DNA of 64,000 nucleotides from Streptomyces inusitatus (GCF_014651115.1 NZ_BMWG01000006.1:106752-170751), one strand, 5' to 3'; positions 1-8,796 are shown, counted from the first letter of the stretch. The notes: generated by a model not told the origin, from the letters alone. Numbers and translations: made by a program.

Positions 1-1
1 C

Positions 2-217
2 CTCCACAAGCTGATGGACGACTCGTACGTCAGCATCGACAAGGCCGCCGACCGCCTCGGCTTCACCCCCAAGCTCTCCAACCAGGACGCGATCCTGCGG
101 ACGTACGAGTGGTGGCGCACCGCCCGCCACGAGCGCCCCGGCGGCGGCTCCACCGGCCGCACCAGCCGGGACCCATGGAGCCAGGGCCTGCTGTCCGCCG
201 CGAAGATCTTCTTCTGA
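2..217 (+). CDS. NAD-dependent epimerase/dehydratase, C-terminal fragment (partial at window edge)
   Basis: Open from the window edge, so only the last ~71 residues are present and the Rossmann domain lies outside. The tail resembles the C-terminus of extended short-chain dehydrogenases: a 'DRLGFTPKLS' segment followed by 'ILRTYEWWR', the usual terminal helix that follows the substrate-binding lobe. The stop lies 10 bp before the UbiA-family start, so the two are probably cotranscribed. In actinobacteria such epimerases are often found with decaprenyl-phosphate ribosyl transferase-like genes, which fits a role in polyprenyl-sugar or envelope glycan synthesis. Family call moderate; substrate unknown. 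Confidence 0.6.
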   Translation, partial: LHKLMDDSYVSIDKAADRLGFTPKLSNQDAILRTYEWWRTARHERPGGGSTGRTSRDPWSQGLLSAAKIFF

Positions 218-227
218 GGGGCGCGCG

Positions 228-1148
228 ATGACCCTGGTGAGCCGCGCCCGCCCCACGACACCGCCGCCCGCGTCCCCCGGGCCGGGAACCCGCCGAAGGC
301 TTCCCGCCCCGCTCGCCCTCGTCCGCCCCGGCCAGTGGCCGAAAAACCTGCTCGTCGTCCCGCTGCCGCTGCTGGGCGCGACCGCCCGGTGGGACACGAC
401 CGTCACCGTCGCCCTCGCGACGGCGGCCTTCGTCCTCGCCTCCTCGCTGGTGTACATCGTCAACGACATCGCCGATGTGGAGCGCGACCGCCGCCACCCC
501 GTCAAACGCCACCGCCCCCTCGCCTCCGGCCGGCTGCGGACCCGTACCGCCCTCGCCCTGGGCGCACTCCTGGCCGCCCTGCTGACCTGGGCGCTGATCG
601 CGCTCGGCCCGGCCGGATCCTGGCCGGTGCTCGGCTATCTCGCGCTGAACGCCGCCTACAGCTGGCGGCTCAAACATCTGCCCCTGCTGGACGTCTTCAC
701 CGTCGCCGGCGGATTCGTCCTGCGGCTCCTCGGCGGCTACGCGGCCTCCGGCCGCCCGGTCGCGGGCTGGCTGGTGCTGACCGTCCTCACCCTCTGCCTG
801 CTGCTGATCCTCGGCAAACGCCGCCATGAGCTGGGCGTCTCCGGCACCGGCCACCGCCCGGCCCTCGCCGGGTACTCGGCCCACTTCCTCGATCTCGTCC
901 TCGTGCTCTGCGCCGCCCTCACCACGGTCGGCTATCTGCTCCATCTGCGCCTCGAATCGGGCCTGACGGCGGTCGCCGCCCCGCTCACCGCGCCCTGCGC
1001 CCTCTTCGCGCTCTTCCGGTACCTCCAGATCGTGACCGTGCGCAGCGGCGGGGGCGATCCCGTACGCACCCTTCTGCTCGACCGGGCCATGGTCGCCGCC
1101 TTCGCCCTCTGGGCGGGTCTGCTCGCCACCGCGCACCTCTTTCTCTGA
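228..1148 (+). CDS. UbiA-family prenyltransferase, decaprenyl-phosphate phosphoribosyltransferase-like
   Basis: 306-residue polytopic membrane protein. Residues 79-87 carry the NDxxDxxxD metal/diphosphate-binding signature followed by 'RRHPVKRHRPLASG', the form typical of DPPR synthase-like UbiA proteins, which move a phosphoribosyl group onto polyprenyl phosphate. The N-terminal 'RPGQWPKN' is also characteristic. About eight hydrophobic segments follow. The ATG is preceded by a GAGGGG ribosome site overlapping the end of the upstream epimerase gene. With the epimerase upstream and the glycosyltransferase downstream it suggests lipid-linked pentose synthesis for a cell-surface glycan. Exact donor and acceptor are inferred from the family only. 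Confidence 0.8.
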   Translation: MTLVSRARPTTPPPASPGPGTRRRLPAPLALVRPGQWPKNLLVVPLPLLGATARWDTTVTVALATAAFVLASSLVYIVNDIADVERDRRHPVKRHRPLASGRLRTRTALALGALLAALLTWALIALGPAGSWPVLGYLALNAAYSWRLKHLPLLDVFTVAGGFVLRLLGGYAASGRPVAGWLVLTVLTLCLLLILGKRRHELGVSGTGHRPALAGYSAHFLDLVLVLCAALTTVGYLLHLRLESGLTAVAAPLTAPCALFALFRYLQIVTVRSGGGDPVRTLLLDRAMVAAFALWAGLLATAHLFL

Positions 1149-1190
1149 CCTTCCTTCCCGCTCGGCAGACCGACCCCCCCGAGGACCCGT

Positions 1191-2225
1191 ATGCCCGTCC
1201 CTCTCGTCCCTCTCGTTCCTCTCGTCTCGGTGGTCGTCCCCCTCTACAACGACCGCCGGACCGTCGACCTCTGTCTGAGATCCATCCGGGCCCAGAGCCA
1301 CCCCAGGCTGGAAGTCGTCGTCGTGGACGACGCCAGCACCGACGGCTCCGCCGAACTCGCCGCCGCCCACCCCGTCACCCTCGTCCGCGCCGAACACAAC
1401 GGCGGCCCCGGGGCCGCCCGCAACCTCGGCGTCCACCACACCACCGGCGACATCGTCTTCTTCCTCGACGCCGACCTGACCATGCACAAGGACGCCGTCG
1501 CCGAAGCGGTCGCCCTCTTCGCCGAGAACCCCTCGTACGGAGCCGTGTTCGGCATCCCCGACAAGGAACCCCTCTTCCCCGAGGGCTTCATCGGCCAGTA
1601 CCGCATCCTCCAGTACCACTACTGGCGCAAGAGCGCCGAAGGCCTGGTCAGCGGCGGCTTCTACGCCCTCGGCGCGGTCCGCAGAACCGCCTTCGAACAG
1701 GCCGGGCCCTTCAACCCGGCACTGCGCCAGACCGAGGAGATCGACCACGCCGAACGCCTCGCCGCCCGCAGCCCCCTGCTCCTCACCTCCCGCATCCGGG
1801 GCCGGCTCTCCGACGAGAGCCGACTGCGCCCGCTGCTCCGCAAGGCCTTCGTCCGCAGCAGGCTCCGCGTCCCCTTCTACCTCGACCGGGGCCGGGCGAT
1901 GCGCGGCATGGAGACCGGCGGCCGGGCGGTGGCCTCCCTGCTCGCCGCCGTCGCCCTCGCCACCCTGCCGCTGATCCCCCGGCACCCCTCGGCCGCCCTC
2001 GTCACCGCCCTGGCGCTGGCCGGTTCCGTACTCGCCGATCTCGGCCAGTACCGCTTCGTCCACCGCGAACGCGGCACCGCCTTCCTCCTCCGCTTCACCC
2101 TGGCCCATCTCCTCGTCAACGCCGCCGTGACGGCCGGACTCGCCGCCGGGCTCGCGCAGTACGCCGTCAGCCCCCGCTTCCGCCGCCTCTACGCCGAGGC
2201 CCCCGCCCCCGCCGCCACCGCATGA
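1191..2225 (+). CDS. GT2-family membrane glycosyltransferase
   Basis: 344 residues. The GT-A fold motifs are clear: 'SVVVPLYND' at about residue 13, 'VVVVDDASTDGS' (nucleotide binding) and 'VFFLDADLTMH' containing the D-x-D metal site. The C-terminal third holds hydrophobic stretches that probably anchor the enzyme to the inner face of the membrane. It would transfer a sugar from a nucleotide- or polyprenyl-linked donor. The stop overlaps the start of the next gene by ATGA, indicating translational coupling. The first dozen residues are a repeated PLVPLV stretch, so the true start could lie a few codons downstream. Confidence 0.8.
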   Translation: MPVPLVPLVPLVSVVVPLYNDRRTVDLCLRSIRAQSHPRLEVVVVDDASTDGSAELAAAHPVTLVRAEHNGGPGAARNLGVHHTTGDIVFFLDADLTMHKDAVAEAVALFAENPSYGAVFGIPDKEPLFPEGFIGQYRILQYHYWRKSAEGLVSGGFYALGAVRRTAFEQAGPFNPALRQTEEIDHAERLAARSPLLLTSRIRGRLSDESRLRPLLRKAFVRSRLRVPFYLDRGRAMRGMETGGRAVASLLAAVALATLPLIPRHPSAALVTALALAGSVLADLGQYRFVHRERGTAFLLRFTLAHLLVNAAVTAGLAAGLAQYAVSPRFRRLYAEAPAPAATA

Positions 2226-3364
2226 CGGGGCCGCTCTCCTCCCGCCGCCGCGCCGCCCGCACCGCCCGCCTCTGGTACGGGAGAACCCTGCTCGCCCTCG
2301 CCGCCCTCTGGCTGCTCTACGCCACCGTCCGCTGGCTCCTCAGCGGCCGCTGGCACTGGGCCATCCCCCTCGACGCCACCCCGCCCCTCCTCCTCACCGC
2401 CGTCCCCGCGCTCCTCCTCCTCTGCGCCGCGGCAGCCTGCGGCCCCCGCCGCACCCGGGCGGCGCTCCTGTCCGCCACCGCCCTGCTGCTCGCCCTCACC
2501 ACCGGCTCCGGACTCAACTGGCCCGCCCTGTGGCGCTCCGAACACCCCGTCCCGCCGGGCGCGCTGCACATCGTCTCCCTGAACACGCAGTACTGGGGCC
2601 GGAGCGCGGGCACCGACAAGCTCTACGCCCTCCTCCACCGCCAGAACGCCGACGTCTACCTCCTCCAGGAACACGTCCGCTGGACCCCCGGCCGGGGCGA
2701 GAAGGGCTACGCCCGCCTCGACGACGACCAACGCCTCCGCGCCGAGTTCCCCGGCCACCACATCGCCCGGCGCGGCGAACTCCTCACCCTCTCCCGCCAC
2801 CCCATCACCGCCAGCCCCCCGGTCGGCCCCGGGGCCGAACTGGGCCCCGACGCCCCCTTCGAGCGGGTCTTCCTCCGCGACAAGATCCTCCGTACCGACC
2901 TCCGTATCGGCGACAAGACCCTCAGCGTCTACAACGTCCACATCACCGTGCAGCTCGCACTCGACCTCAACCCCTTCTCCGGCCTCGACCTCAACGCCTA
3001 CCTCCGCCGCAAACACGCCTGGCGACAGGCCGAATTCCGCGGCCTGGAACGCGACATGGCCGCCAACCCCCACCCCCAGCTCATCACCGGAGACTTCAAC
3101 TCCTCCGACTCGATGCGCGAGCTGCGCCCCCTCCGCGACCGGGCCTCGGACGCACTCCGCGCCAACACCGACTTCACCCCGCTGAGCTGGAAGTTCCCCG
3201 CCCGCGCCGATTTCGCGGGAAACGCCGCGATCCACCGGGCATACCCCCTGTGGCGGCTGGACTGGAGCTTCACCGCCGGCCCGGTACACGTACACCGCTA
3301 TGACTTCCGCCCCACCGACGGCATCTCCGAGCACCGCATGCAGGACCTGTGGATCTCCCTCTGA
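2222..3364 (+). CDS. Membrane-anchored endonuclease/exonuclease/phosphatase (EEP) family protein
   Basis: 380 residues. Two or three hydrophobic segments occupy residues ~15-95, then an EEP catalytic domain: 'VSLNTQYWG' (Asn), 'DVYLLQEHV' (metal-binding Glu), 'YNVHITV', 'LITGDFNSSD' (Asp/Asn) and a terminal 'ISEHRM' (catalytic His). All canonical EEP residues appear present. The domain is predicted to face outside the membrane, as in other actinobacterial membrane EEP proteins; such enzymes hydrolyse phosphodiesters or phosphate esters. Start overlaps the GT2 stop (ATGA). Within this operon a lipid- or glycan-phosphate substrate is more likely than DNA, but this is inference. Confidence 0.75.
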   Translation: MTGPLSSRRRAARTARLWYGRTLLALAALWLLYATVRWLLSGRWHWAIPLDATPPLLLTAVPALLLLCAAAACGPRRTRAALLSATALLLALTTGSGLNWPALWRSEHPVPPGALHIVSLNTQYWGRSAGTDKLYALLHRQNADVYLLQEHVRWTPGRGEKGYARLDDDQRLRAEFPGHHIARRGELLTLSRHPITASPPVGPGAELGPDAPFERVFLRDKILRTDLRIGDKTLSVYNVHITVQLALDLNPFSGLDLNAYLRRKHAWRQAEFRGLERDMAANPHPQLITGDFNSSDSMRELRPLRDRASDALRANTDFTPLSWKFPARADFAGNAAIHRAYPLWRLDWSFTAGPVHVHRYDFRPTDGISEHRMQDLWISL

Positions 3365-3407
3365 CCGGCTCACCGGCCGGTTGACCCGCGCCGAAAGGAC
3401 CACCGCC

Positions 3408-4352
3408 ATGCGTACGCGCCCTTCCCCCGCCCCCGCTCCCGCCACCGCCCCGGAGCCCTCCCGCACCCTGCTGGAGAAGGCCCCCGTACTGCGGCGCGCC
3501 CTGAACCGGCTGGAGCGGAAACCCCTGCCCTTCGGCCTGCTCATGTGGGCCTTCGGCCTCGCGAAGCCCGTCTTCCTCGACCATGTGGTGACCCCCGAGC
3601 CCCGCGCCGAACTCGCCGAGGTCCGCGAGCTGCTGGAGCAGAACCGTGAGCGCTACGCCGACCGGCTGCGCGGCTTCCTCGAACACGGCGACCTGCTCGC
3701 CCGCATCCCCCTCCGCGGCGTCGAGAAGGCCTCCACCGCCTACTGGGGCAACACCTGGCTCCCCCCGCTGGACGCCCTCTCCCTCTACGGCTTCCTCGCC
3801 GCCGAGCGCCCCGCCCGCTATCTGGAGATAGGCTCCGGCAACTCCACCAAGTTCGCCCGCCGCGCCATTGAGGACCTCGGCCTGACCACCGAGATCATCT
3901 CCATCGACCCCCAGCCCCGCGCCGGCATCGACCACCTCTGCGACCGGCTGGAGCGGGTCCCCCTCCAGAACGCCGACCTCCGCGTCTTCGACGAGCTCGA
4001 AGCCGGCGACATCCTCTTCCTCGACGGCTCCCACCGCCTCCACATGGGCTCCGACGTCATGGTCTTCTTCTTCGAGCTACTGCCCCGCCTCAAGCCCGGC
4101 GTCCTCATCCACGTCCACGACATCATGCTCCCCGCCGACTACCCCGAGTCCTGGCGCTGGCGCCACTACTCCGAGCAGTACCTCCTCGCCGCCCTCATGA
4201 CGGCCGCCCCCCACCGCTTCGACATCCAGCTCCCCAACGCCTTCATCCACTCCGACCCCGCCCTCCGCCGCCTCCTGGCCCCCCTCTGGAACCGCCTCGG
4301 CGTCACCCACCACTACGACCCCGGCTCCTTCTGGTGGCGTCACGCGGCCTGA
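3408..4352 (+). CDS. Class I SAM-dependent methyltransferase (Methyltransf_24-like)
   Basis: 314 residues from the ATG at 3408, which has a GAAAGGA ribosome site; the open frame continues upstream inside the EEP gene but that is unlikely to be used. SAM-binding motif I is 'YLEIGSGNSTKF', the acidic motif II region is 'IISIDPQP', and 'LFLDGSH' and 'IHVHDI' match the Methyltransf_24 pattern seen in sugar and glycan-modifying methyltransferases. It is last in the operon and followed by a strong terminator. Likely modifies the product of the upstream glycosyltransferase; the acceptor cannot be read from sequence. Confidence 0.75.
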   Translation: MRTRPSPAPAPATAPEPSRTLLEKAPVLRRALNRLERKPLPFGLLMWAFGLAKPVFLDHVVTPEPRAELAEVRELLEQNRERYADRLRGFLEHGDLLARIPLRGVEKASTAYWGNTWLPPLDALSLYGFLAAERPARYLEIGSGNSTKFARRAIEDLGLTTEIISIDPQPRAGIDHLCDRLERVPLQNADLRVFDELEAGDILFLDGSHRLHMGSDVMVFFFELLPRLKPGVLIHVHDIMLPADYPESWRWRHYSEQYLLAALMTAAPHRFDIQLPNAFIHSDPALRRLLAPLWNRLGVTHHYDPGSFWWRHAA

Positions 4353-4359
4353 AAACACC

Positions 4360-4392
4360 CTCGGGCCGCGGTCGCCATGACCGCGGCCCGAG
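4360..4392. terminator. Strong hairpin terminator
   Basis: Perfect 14-bp inverted repeat (CTCGGGCCGCGGTC and its complement) around a 5-nt loop, 7 bp after the methyltransferase stop. It lies between convergent genes (the small minus-strand gene ends at 4406), so it probably terminates both directions. There is no long U-tract, as is usual for Streptomyces. Confidence 0.85.
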
Positions 4393-4405
4393 AGCGGCGA
4401 AAACA

Positions 4406-4567
4406 TCAGCCCTGATCACCCAGATCCCGCCGGCTCAGCCGCCGGGACTTCCCCAGCCGCCGCCGCACGGCCGCCGGATCCTTCTCCGACCGGCCGGTGC
4501 CCCGCACCTTGTGCCCCGCGCAGAGCAGGCAGCAGCCCTTCCATCGCCGATGCGGTGAATGCGCCAT
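4406..4567 (-). CDS. Small conserved Cys-containing basic protein
   Basis: 53 residues starting 'MAHSPHRRWKGCCLLC' from the ATG at 4567, with a GGAAGGA ribosome site about 9 bp upstream; the longer upstream frame lacks such a site. The N-terminus has a CCLLC cysteine cluster plus basic residues, and the C-terminus reads 'LGKSRRLSRRDLGDQG'. I recognise the pattern as a small protein commonly annotated as hypothetical in Streptomyces genomes. Function unknown; a zinc-ribbon-like or nucleic-acid-binding role is possible from its composition but not shown. Confidence 0.65.
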   Translation of the reverse strand: MAHSPHRRWKGCCLLCAGHKVRGTGRSEKDPAAVRRRLGKSRRLSRRDLGDQG

Positions 4568-4720
4568 CGTTCGAGTCCTTCCCCAGACGCCCCGCCTTGG
4601 GGCCGGTCTGGCTCGAACACGCGCGAAGGGAAGGTCATTACGGGCATGTGGGTCATTATCCCTCATGGGCGGGAGTGTCTCCCGGGAGGCGCGGGAGGCG
4701 CGGGAGGCCCGGGGGGCGGA

Positions 4721-7700
4721 CTAGATACGGACCCGGCTGCCGGGCGCCCCCGTACCAGTGGCGATGACGCCCTGGTCGGTCCACTTCACGGGGCCGGTGG
4801 GGGCGCTGGTGTTGGCGAAGGCGCGGATGGCGCCGTTGTCGTCGACGATCAGGTAGTCGGCGCGGGCGTCGCCGCCGATGTCGGCGAAGCGGACCTGGCC
4901 GCCGGTCCAGGCGGTGGAGCCGGAGGCGACGGTGCCGCGGTCCTCCCAGCCGCCGCGTCCGTCGCCGCCCTGGTTGACGAAGGCACGGGTCGCGCCGTTG
5001 TCGTCGACGATCAGGTAGTCGGCGCGGGCGTCGCCGCCGATGTCGGCGAAGCGGACCCGGTCGCCGGTCCAGGCGGTGGAGCCGGAGGCGATGACGCCCT
5101 GGTCGACCAGTTTCACAGCGCCGGTGGTGGCATGGGCGGTGGTGAGGAAGGCACGGGTGGCACCGTTGGGCTCCACGATCAGATAGTCGGCGCGGGCGTC
5201 GCCGCCGACATCCGCGAAGCGGACCCGGTCGCCGGTCCAGGCCGTGGAGCCGGAGGCGATATAGCCCTGATAGTGCCAGCCGCCGCGTCCGTCGCCGCCC
5301 TGGTTGAGGAAGGCGCGGGTGGCCCCGTTGGGCTCCACGACGAGGTAGTCGGCGCGGCTGTCGCCGCCGACATCCGCGAAGCGGACCTGGCTGCCGGTCC
5401 AGCCGGTGGAGCCGGAGGCGATGTACCCCTGGTCGGTCCACTTCACCGTGCCGTTGGCGTTCGCGGTGTTGGTGTAGGCGCGGACGGCGCCGTTGTCGTC
5501 GACGACGAGGTAATCGGCGCGGCCGTCGCCGTTGATGTCGACGTCGTAGTCGCCGGCCGTGGCCGGCTGCTGGGGCGGCAGGGGCTTGACGTCGATCTTC
5601 TCCGTGATCCAGCCGTTGCGGGAGAGAGTCGCGATCCCGCCGAGGAAGGATTCGGCCATCTTCTGGTAGCCCGCGTTGTTCGGATGGAGTGTGTCGTCGA
5701 GGTCGGCGGTGGTGAGGCTGTCCATGCTGACCTGGGTGATCCGGTAGCCCCTGGCGACCCGGTCGGCGACGATGCCGGGGATCGCCCGGTTGTAGGCGTT
5801 GACCCGGGCCTGGACGGCGGGTTCGGTCGCGGGTACGAGGGAGGCGACGACGACCGCGGTGGCGGGCGAGGCCGTGTGGATCTGGTCGATCAGCGCGCCC
5901 AGCCGCTGGGGCGCGGTACCGACCTGGTGATCGCGGTCCATGTCGTTGGTGCCGATGTGCAGCAGCACGACATTGGGTTTCGCCTCGGTCAGCCAGGGCC
6001 CGATATTGGCCTGGAGCTGGTCGATGCGCCAGCCCGAGTGCCCCTCGTGACGGGTTCCGTCGGCGTCCCGCATGGAGCCCACGAACCGCAGGGCGTCGGT
6101 GGTGTCGGCGAGACGGCGCGCCAGCAGGGGCCGGTAGCCGGTGCGCGTGCTGCTGCCCACGCCCAGGGTGATCGAGTCACCCAGCGGCATCACCGCGAGC
6201 CCGGGGCCGGGCGCGGCTTTCGTGGGCGGGAGCATCGTGACGCGCTCGGCGGCGGACGGCGGTTCCAGGGAGTCGGACGTCGCCTCGCCCTTCGGGAGAA
6301 GCTTGAACCTCTGGGAGCTCTTGCCGCTGTCGCACAGCCCCATCGTGGCGTGTCCGATCTTGGACGGTGCCATCAGCACCTGGAGTTCGGCGCACTCCTG
6401 CCCGTTCCGGAACTGGAAGTACTGGCCTCCCGCCGGGGTGAGTTCGACTCCGGAACGGTCTCGCGGCTCCATCATCATGCTCGGGTCGTCGACGCTCTGG
6501 AACGCCCAGCGGCCGCCCGGCCTCTCCCGCATCACCCAGTCACCCTGCCGGTAGCCCGCGATGATGCCGTCGAAGTTGCCTTTCGTCTTGTCCCAGGCGA
6601 GCGCGATACCGTCCTCGCTCACCAATTGGACGTCGAGGTCGGCCTCGGGCTGGAGCGGCGGACCCTGATTCGGCTCCTGCCCCCTGAAGTGCACGGGTTT
6701 CCTGACGCTGGAGTCCCGGTCGTCGGTGACCGTCACCTCGGTCGGCGCGGCGCCGTCGAGAGCGTTGAGCGCCTCGTCGATCCCGACGAAGATCATCGTC
6801 TTGACGCAGCGGGTGGTTCCGCCGTTGACGGTGGGACAGGTGAAGCCCTTGCCCATGCCCGCCGAGACGATGCCCGCGGCCGTCACCGTCGAGCCGGTCA
6901 CGGCGTCCTCTCCGGCGGAGAAGTAGACGGGGCCGCCGCTGTCGCCGCGCCGCGCCGCGATGGTGCTGGGGTCGCTCGCGGTGATCTGCTTCTTCGCCTG
7001 CCAGCCCCCCGCGTAGAACATGGTCGTCGTTCTGCCCGTGCTGTCGGTGATGTCGGACGAGTAGCCGTCGACGGCAGCCGTGATCTTGATGTTGCACACC
7101 TCGCCCGAACGGGCGCCGGACTGGCAGACGTAGTTCCCCATCGCGGGCTTCCGCGCGTCGGTGACGCTGGACACGGACTGTGCGGAGGCCGGATAGCCGG
7201 CCCTTCCGCCGGTCCAGACCATGGGGTAGTACGTGGTCCCGTTGCGCTGGTCCAGCACGGCGACGTCGATGTACCCGTGCCTCTTCTCACTCCACTGCCT
7301 GGGCGAGACCCGGCTTCCGAAGGCCGGACCGTTCGGCTGGCCTTCAGTGCCCACGGAGTGCCTGTCGTTCCCATAGCCACCGGGGAAACAGTGATCGGCG
7401 GTCAGCATCGCGTTCGCTCCCCCGTGCGTCACGGCGAACGCCGTGCTGCACACCGGGGTGACCATCTGCGCGCCCCCCAGCTCCGGATCGTCCGTCCTGC
7501 TCAGGCTGGTGTGCACCTCTCCACCCGAGGTGACGGACACCGGCACGCCCAGGCCCTTCGCGGCCACAGCCTTCCGCAGCCGGTCCGCCTCGGCCTCGTC
7601 CCCCGCCACCGACACCTCCAGACCGCTACCGTCCTGCGGCCTGATGATCTCGGCGATCCGCACCCCCGCGGCATCGGCCAGCCGCGCCACCCGGGGCGAC

Positions 7701-8134
7701 GCCTGCGACAACTCCTTCGCCGTACGGGGAGCCCGCTCGACCACCACCGGTATGGCACTGCTCGCGATGGCGGCCCTGGCGGCCGGCGTCAGCGCACCGT
7801 GCCAGTACAGAGTGAGACGCTTCTTCTCCGGCGCGGCGATCACACCGGCGAACCCCTGCCCGTCCTTCTGCCCCGCCGAGCCCTCCAGGGCATGGGCGGT
7901 CTCGTTCATCTTCCCCTGCGCACGGAACAACTGCGCCCATGACGTGAAGTCGCCCGGGACGTCGGCGTCCTCCTCCGTCTTCTGCGCCGTGGAAGCCTGC
8001 ACAGGAGCGGCGGCGGCTGCGCTCACCGAGGACAGCGGACCCGGGGCGGTCAGGACTGCCGCGACGGCCGCCGCGGCAGTGATTCCGCCGAGTATTCGCC
8101 GCCGCGCGCTACGGGCGGGTCTGTATCTGGACAT
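4721..8134 (-). CDS. Secreted trypsin-like protease / SGNH esterase / FG-GAP repeat fusion protein
   Basis: 1137 residues from the ATG at 8134; a signal peptide starts at 'MSRYRPARSARRR' and the hydrophobic core runs into an Ala-rich cleavage region. Three modules follow. (1) Residues ~215-430, S1-type serine protease: His in 'TADHCF' (~248), Asp in 'IDVAVLD' (~290), Ser in 'GDSGGP' (~398). (2) Residues ~645-850, SGNH/GDSL hydrolase: 'PLGDSITLG' (Ser ~654), 'GTNDMD', and 'DDTLHPN' giving the Asp/His pair. (3) Residues ~860-1136, five FG-GAP/VCBS units, each with a D-x-G-x-D-x-x-A-D-Y-type calcium loop. SGNH plus FG-GAP is common in Streptomyces; the protease in front is unusual. Probably extracellular. 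The ~100 residues between protease and esterase are unassigned. Confidence 0.8.
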   Translation of the reverse strand: MSRYRPARSARRRILGGITAAAAVAAVLTAPGPLSSVSAAAAAPVQASTAQKTEEDADVPGDFTSWAQLFRAQGKMNETAHALEGSAGQKDGQGFAGVIAAPEKKRLTLYWHGALTPAARAAIASSAIPVVVERAPRTAKELSQASPRVARLADAAGVRIAEIIRPQDGSGLEVSVAGDEAEADRLRKAVAAKGLGVPVSVTSGGEVHTSLSRTDDPELGGAQMVTPVCSTAFAVTHGGANAMLTADHCFPGGYGNDRHSVGTEGQPNGPAFGSRVSPRQWSEKRHGYIDVAVLDQRNGTTYYPMVWTGGRAGYPASAQSVSSVTDARKPAMGNYVCQSGARSGEVCNIKITAAVDGYSSDITDSTGRTTTMFYAGGWQAKKQITASDPSTIAARRGDSGGPVYFSAGEDAVTGSTVTAAGIVSAGMGKGFTCPTVNGGTTRCVKTMIFVGIDEALNALDGAAPTEVTVTDDRDSSVRKPVHFRGQEPNQGPPLQPEADLDVQLVSEDGIALAWDKTKGNFDGIIAGYRQGDWVMRERPGGRWAFQSVDDPSMMMEPRDRSGVELTPAGGQYFQFRNGQECAELQVLMAPSKIGHATMGLCDSGKSSQRFKLLPKGEATSDSLEPPSAAERVTMLPPTKAAPGPGLAVMPLGDSITLGVGSSTRTGYRPLLARRLADTTDALRFVGSMRDADGTRHEGHSGWRIDQLQANIGPWLTEAKPNVVLLHIGTNDMDRDHQVGTAPQRLGALIDQIHTASPATAVVVASLVPATEPAVQARVNAYNRAIPGIVADRVARGYRITQVSMDSLTTADLDDTLHPNNAGYQKMAESFLGGIATLSRNGWITEKIDVKPLPPQQPATAGDYDVDINGDGRADYLVVDDNGAVRAYTNTANANGTVKWTDQGYIASGSTGWTGSQVRFADVGGDSRADYLVVEPNGATRAFLNQGGDGRGGWHYQGYIASGSTAWTGDRVRFADVGGDARADYLIVEPNGATRAFLTTAHATTGAVKLVDQGVIASGSTAWTGDRVRFADIGGDARADYLIVDDNGATRAFVNQGGDGRGGWEDRGTVASGSTAWTGGQVRFADIGGDARADYLIVDDNGAIRAFANTSAPTGPVKWTDQGVIATGTGAPGSRVRI
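4727..5560 (-). repeat. Five tandem FG-GAP/VCBS repeat units inside the esterase gene
   Basis: Five ~54-56-residue units, each beginning 'VRFADxGGDxRADYLxV' (the first is variant, 'YDVDINGDGRADYL'). Units alternate between a 'T...TGxVKxxDQG' type and an 'NQGGDGRGGW' type in the order A-B-A-B-A, and neighbours are nearly identical at DNA level. This suggests recent duplication of a two-unit block. Such repeats form calcium-binding beta-propeller blades. Confidence 0.8.
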
Positions 8135-8796
8135 GTGTGACAACAGAGCTTCCTGGCTGGATGAGGATTGCGCGTCGGCACCCAGGAGAGGGTGACACCG
8201 CAGGTCAGTAGCAGGCCTTGGTGACAACGGACTTCGCGCCACGCCTGAGACCGCACTGATGGTACGTGCACCCATCCCGGGCGCCGGTCGACTCCGACCG
8301 CAGCACAGTTGATGACACGTCAAGAACGCGCGGCCCGGCGAGCGGCGGCGAGCGGGCTCAGGACCCCAGGAACACGATGAACAGGACCGCGTACGCGGAG
8401 GACAGCGACACACCGGGTACGGCGAGCACCAGGGTCCGGACGATGAAACCGGCGGTGAGGGGACGGCTCGCGCGGCTCGGCCGCTCGGGGGCGTAGCTCA
8501 GCTCCGCCTGTCCAAGAGGGTTGTTCGACAGTCTCCGGATGGACACGACGGACGGGACGCGAGTCATCCGCCGGCCGTCGACGGTGGTGAAGTCCATGGT
8601 GGAGATCACCCTCGGGCAGGGGGATCTCGACGACGCCACGATCCTCTCCGCCGCCCGTGCGGCCGGAGCCGACACCGTCATCTCCGCTCTCCCCGAGGGG
8701 CTCGACACCAATCTGTCCCCCGCGTGGTGGGGCGGCCGCGACCTCTCCGGCGGCGGTGACAGGTTCCGCGGCTGAGTGAGCGATGGGCGGACGCGG
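8135..8796. other. Gene-poor interval with decayed sequence
   Basis: Between the start of the esterase gene and the TetR stop. It holds the leader of the esterase gene, a decayed ABC-transporter fragment on the plus strand (listed separately) and, on the minus strand around 8358-8500, a short hydrophobic frame ending 'AVLFIVFLGS' that might be the tail of a lost membrane protein. No intact gene is supported. Confidence 0.5.
8594..8775 (+). pseudogene. Remnant of an ABC transporter ATP-binding protein
   Basis: Reads 'ATILSAARAAGADTVISALPEGLDTNLSP...GGRDLSGG', the stretch preceding the ABC signature in exporter-type ATPases (family: AAxxAGAxxxIxxLPxGLDTxLS...ELSGGQ). The signature Gln is lost ('LSGGGD') and a stop follows within ten residues; Walker A, Walker B and the membrane domain are missing. 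It is therefore a degenerate fragment, not a gene. It marks a site where a transporter gene was deleted or a transferred segment decayed. Confidence 0.6.

Noticed and set aside
63..2108. 681-residue minus-strand frame opposite the UbiA/GT2 genes
   Set aside because: High-GC antisense shadow: Gly/Glu/Arg-rich with no domains, overlapping well-supported plus-strand genes.
4559..7942. 1127-residue plus-strand frame opposite the protease/esterase gene
   Set aside because: Mirror of the FG-GAP and enzyme coding sequence with low-complexity Gly/Ala/Val/Asp composition; the minus strand has clear catalytic motifs.
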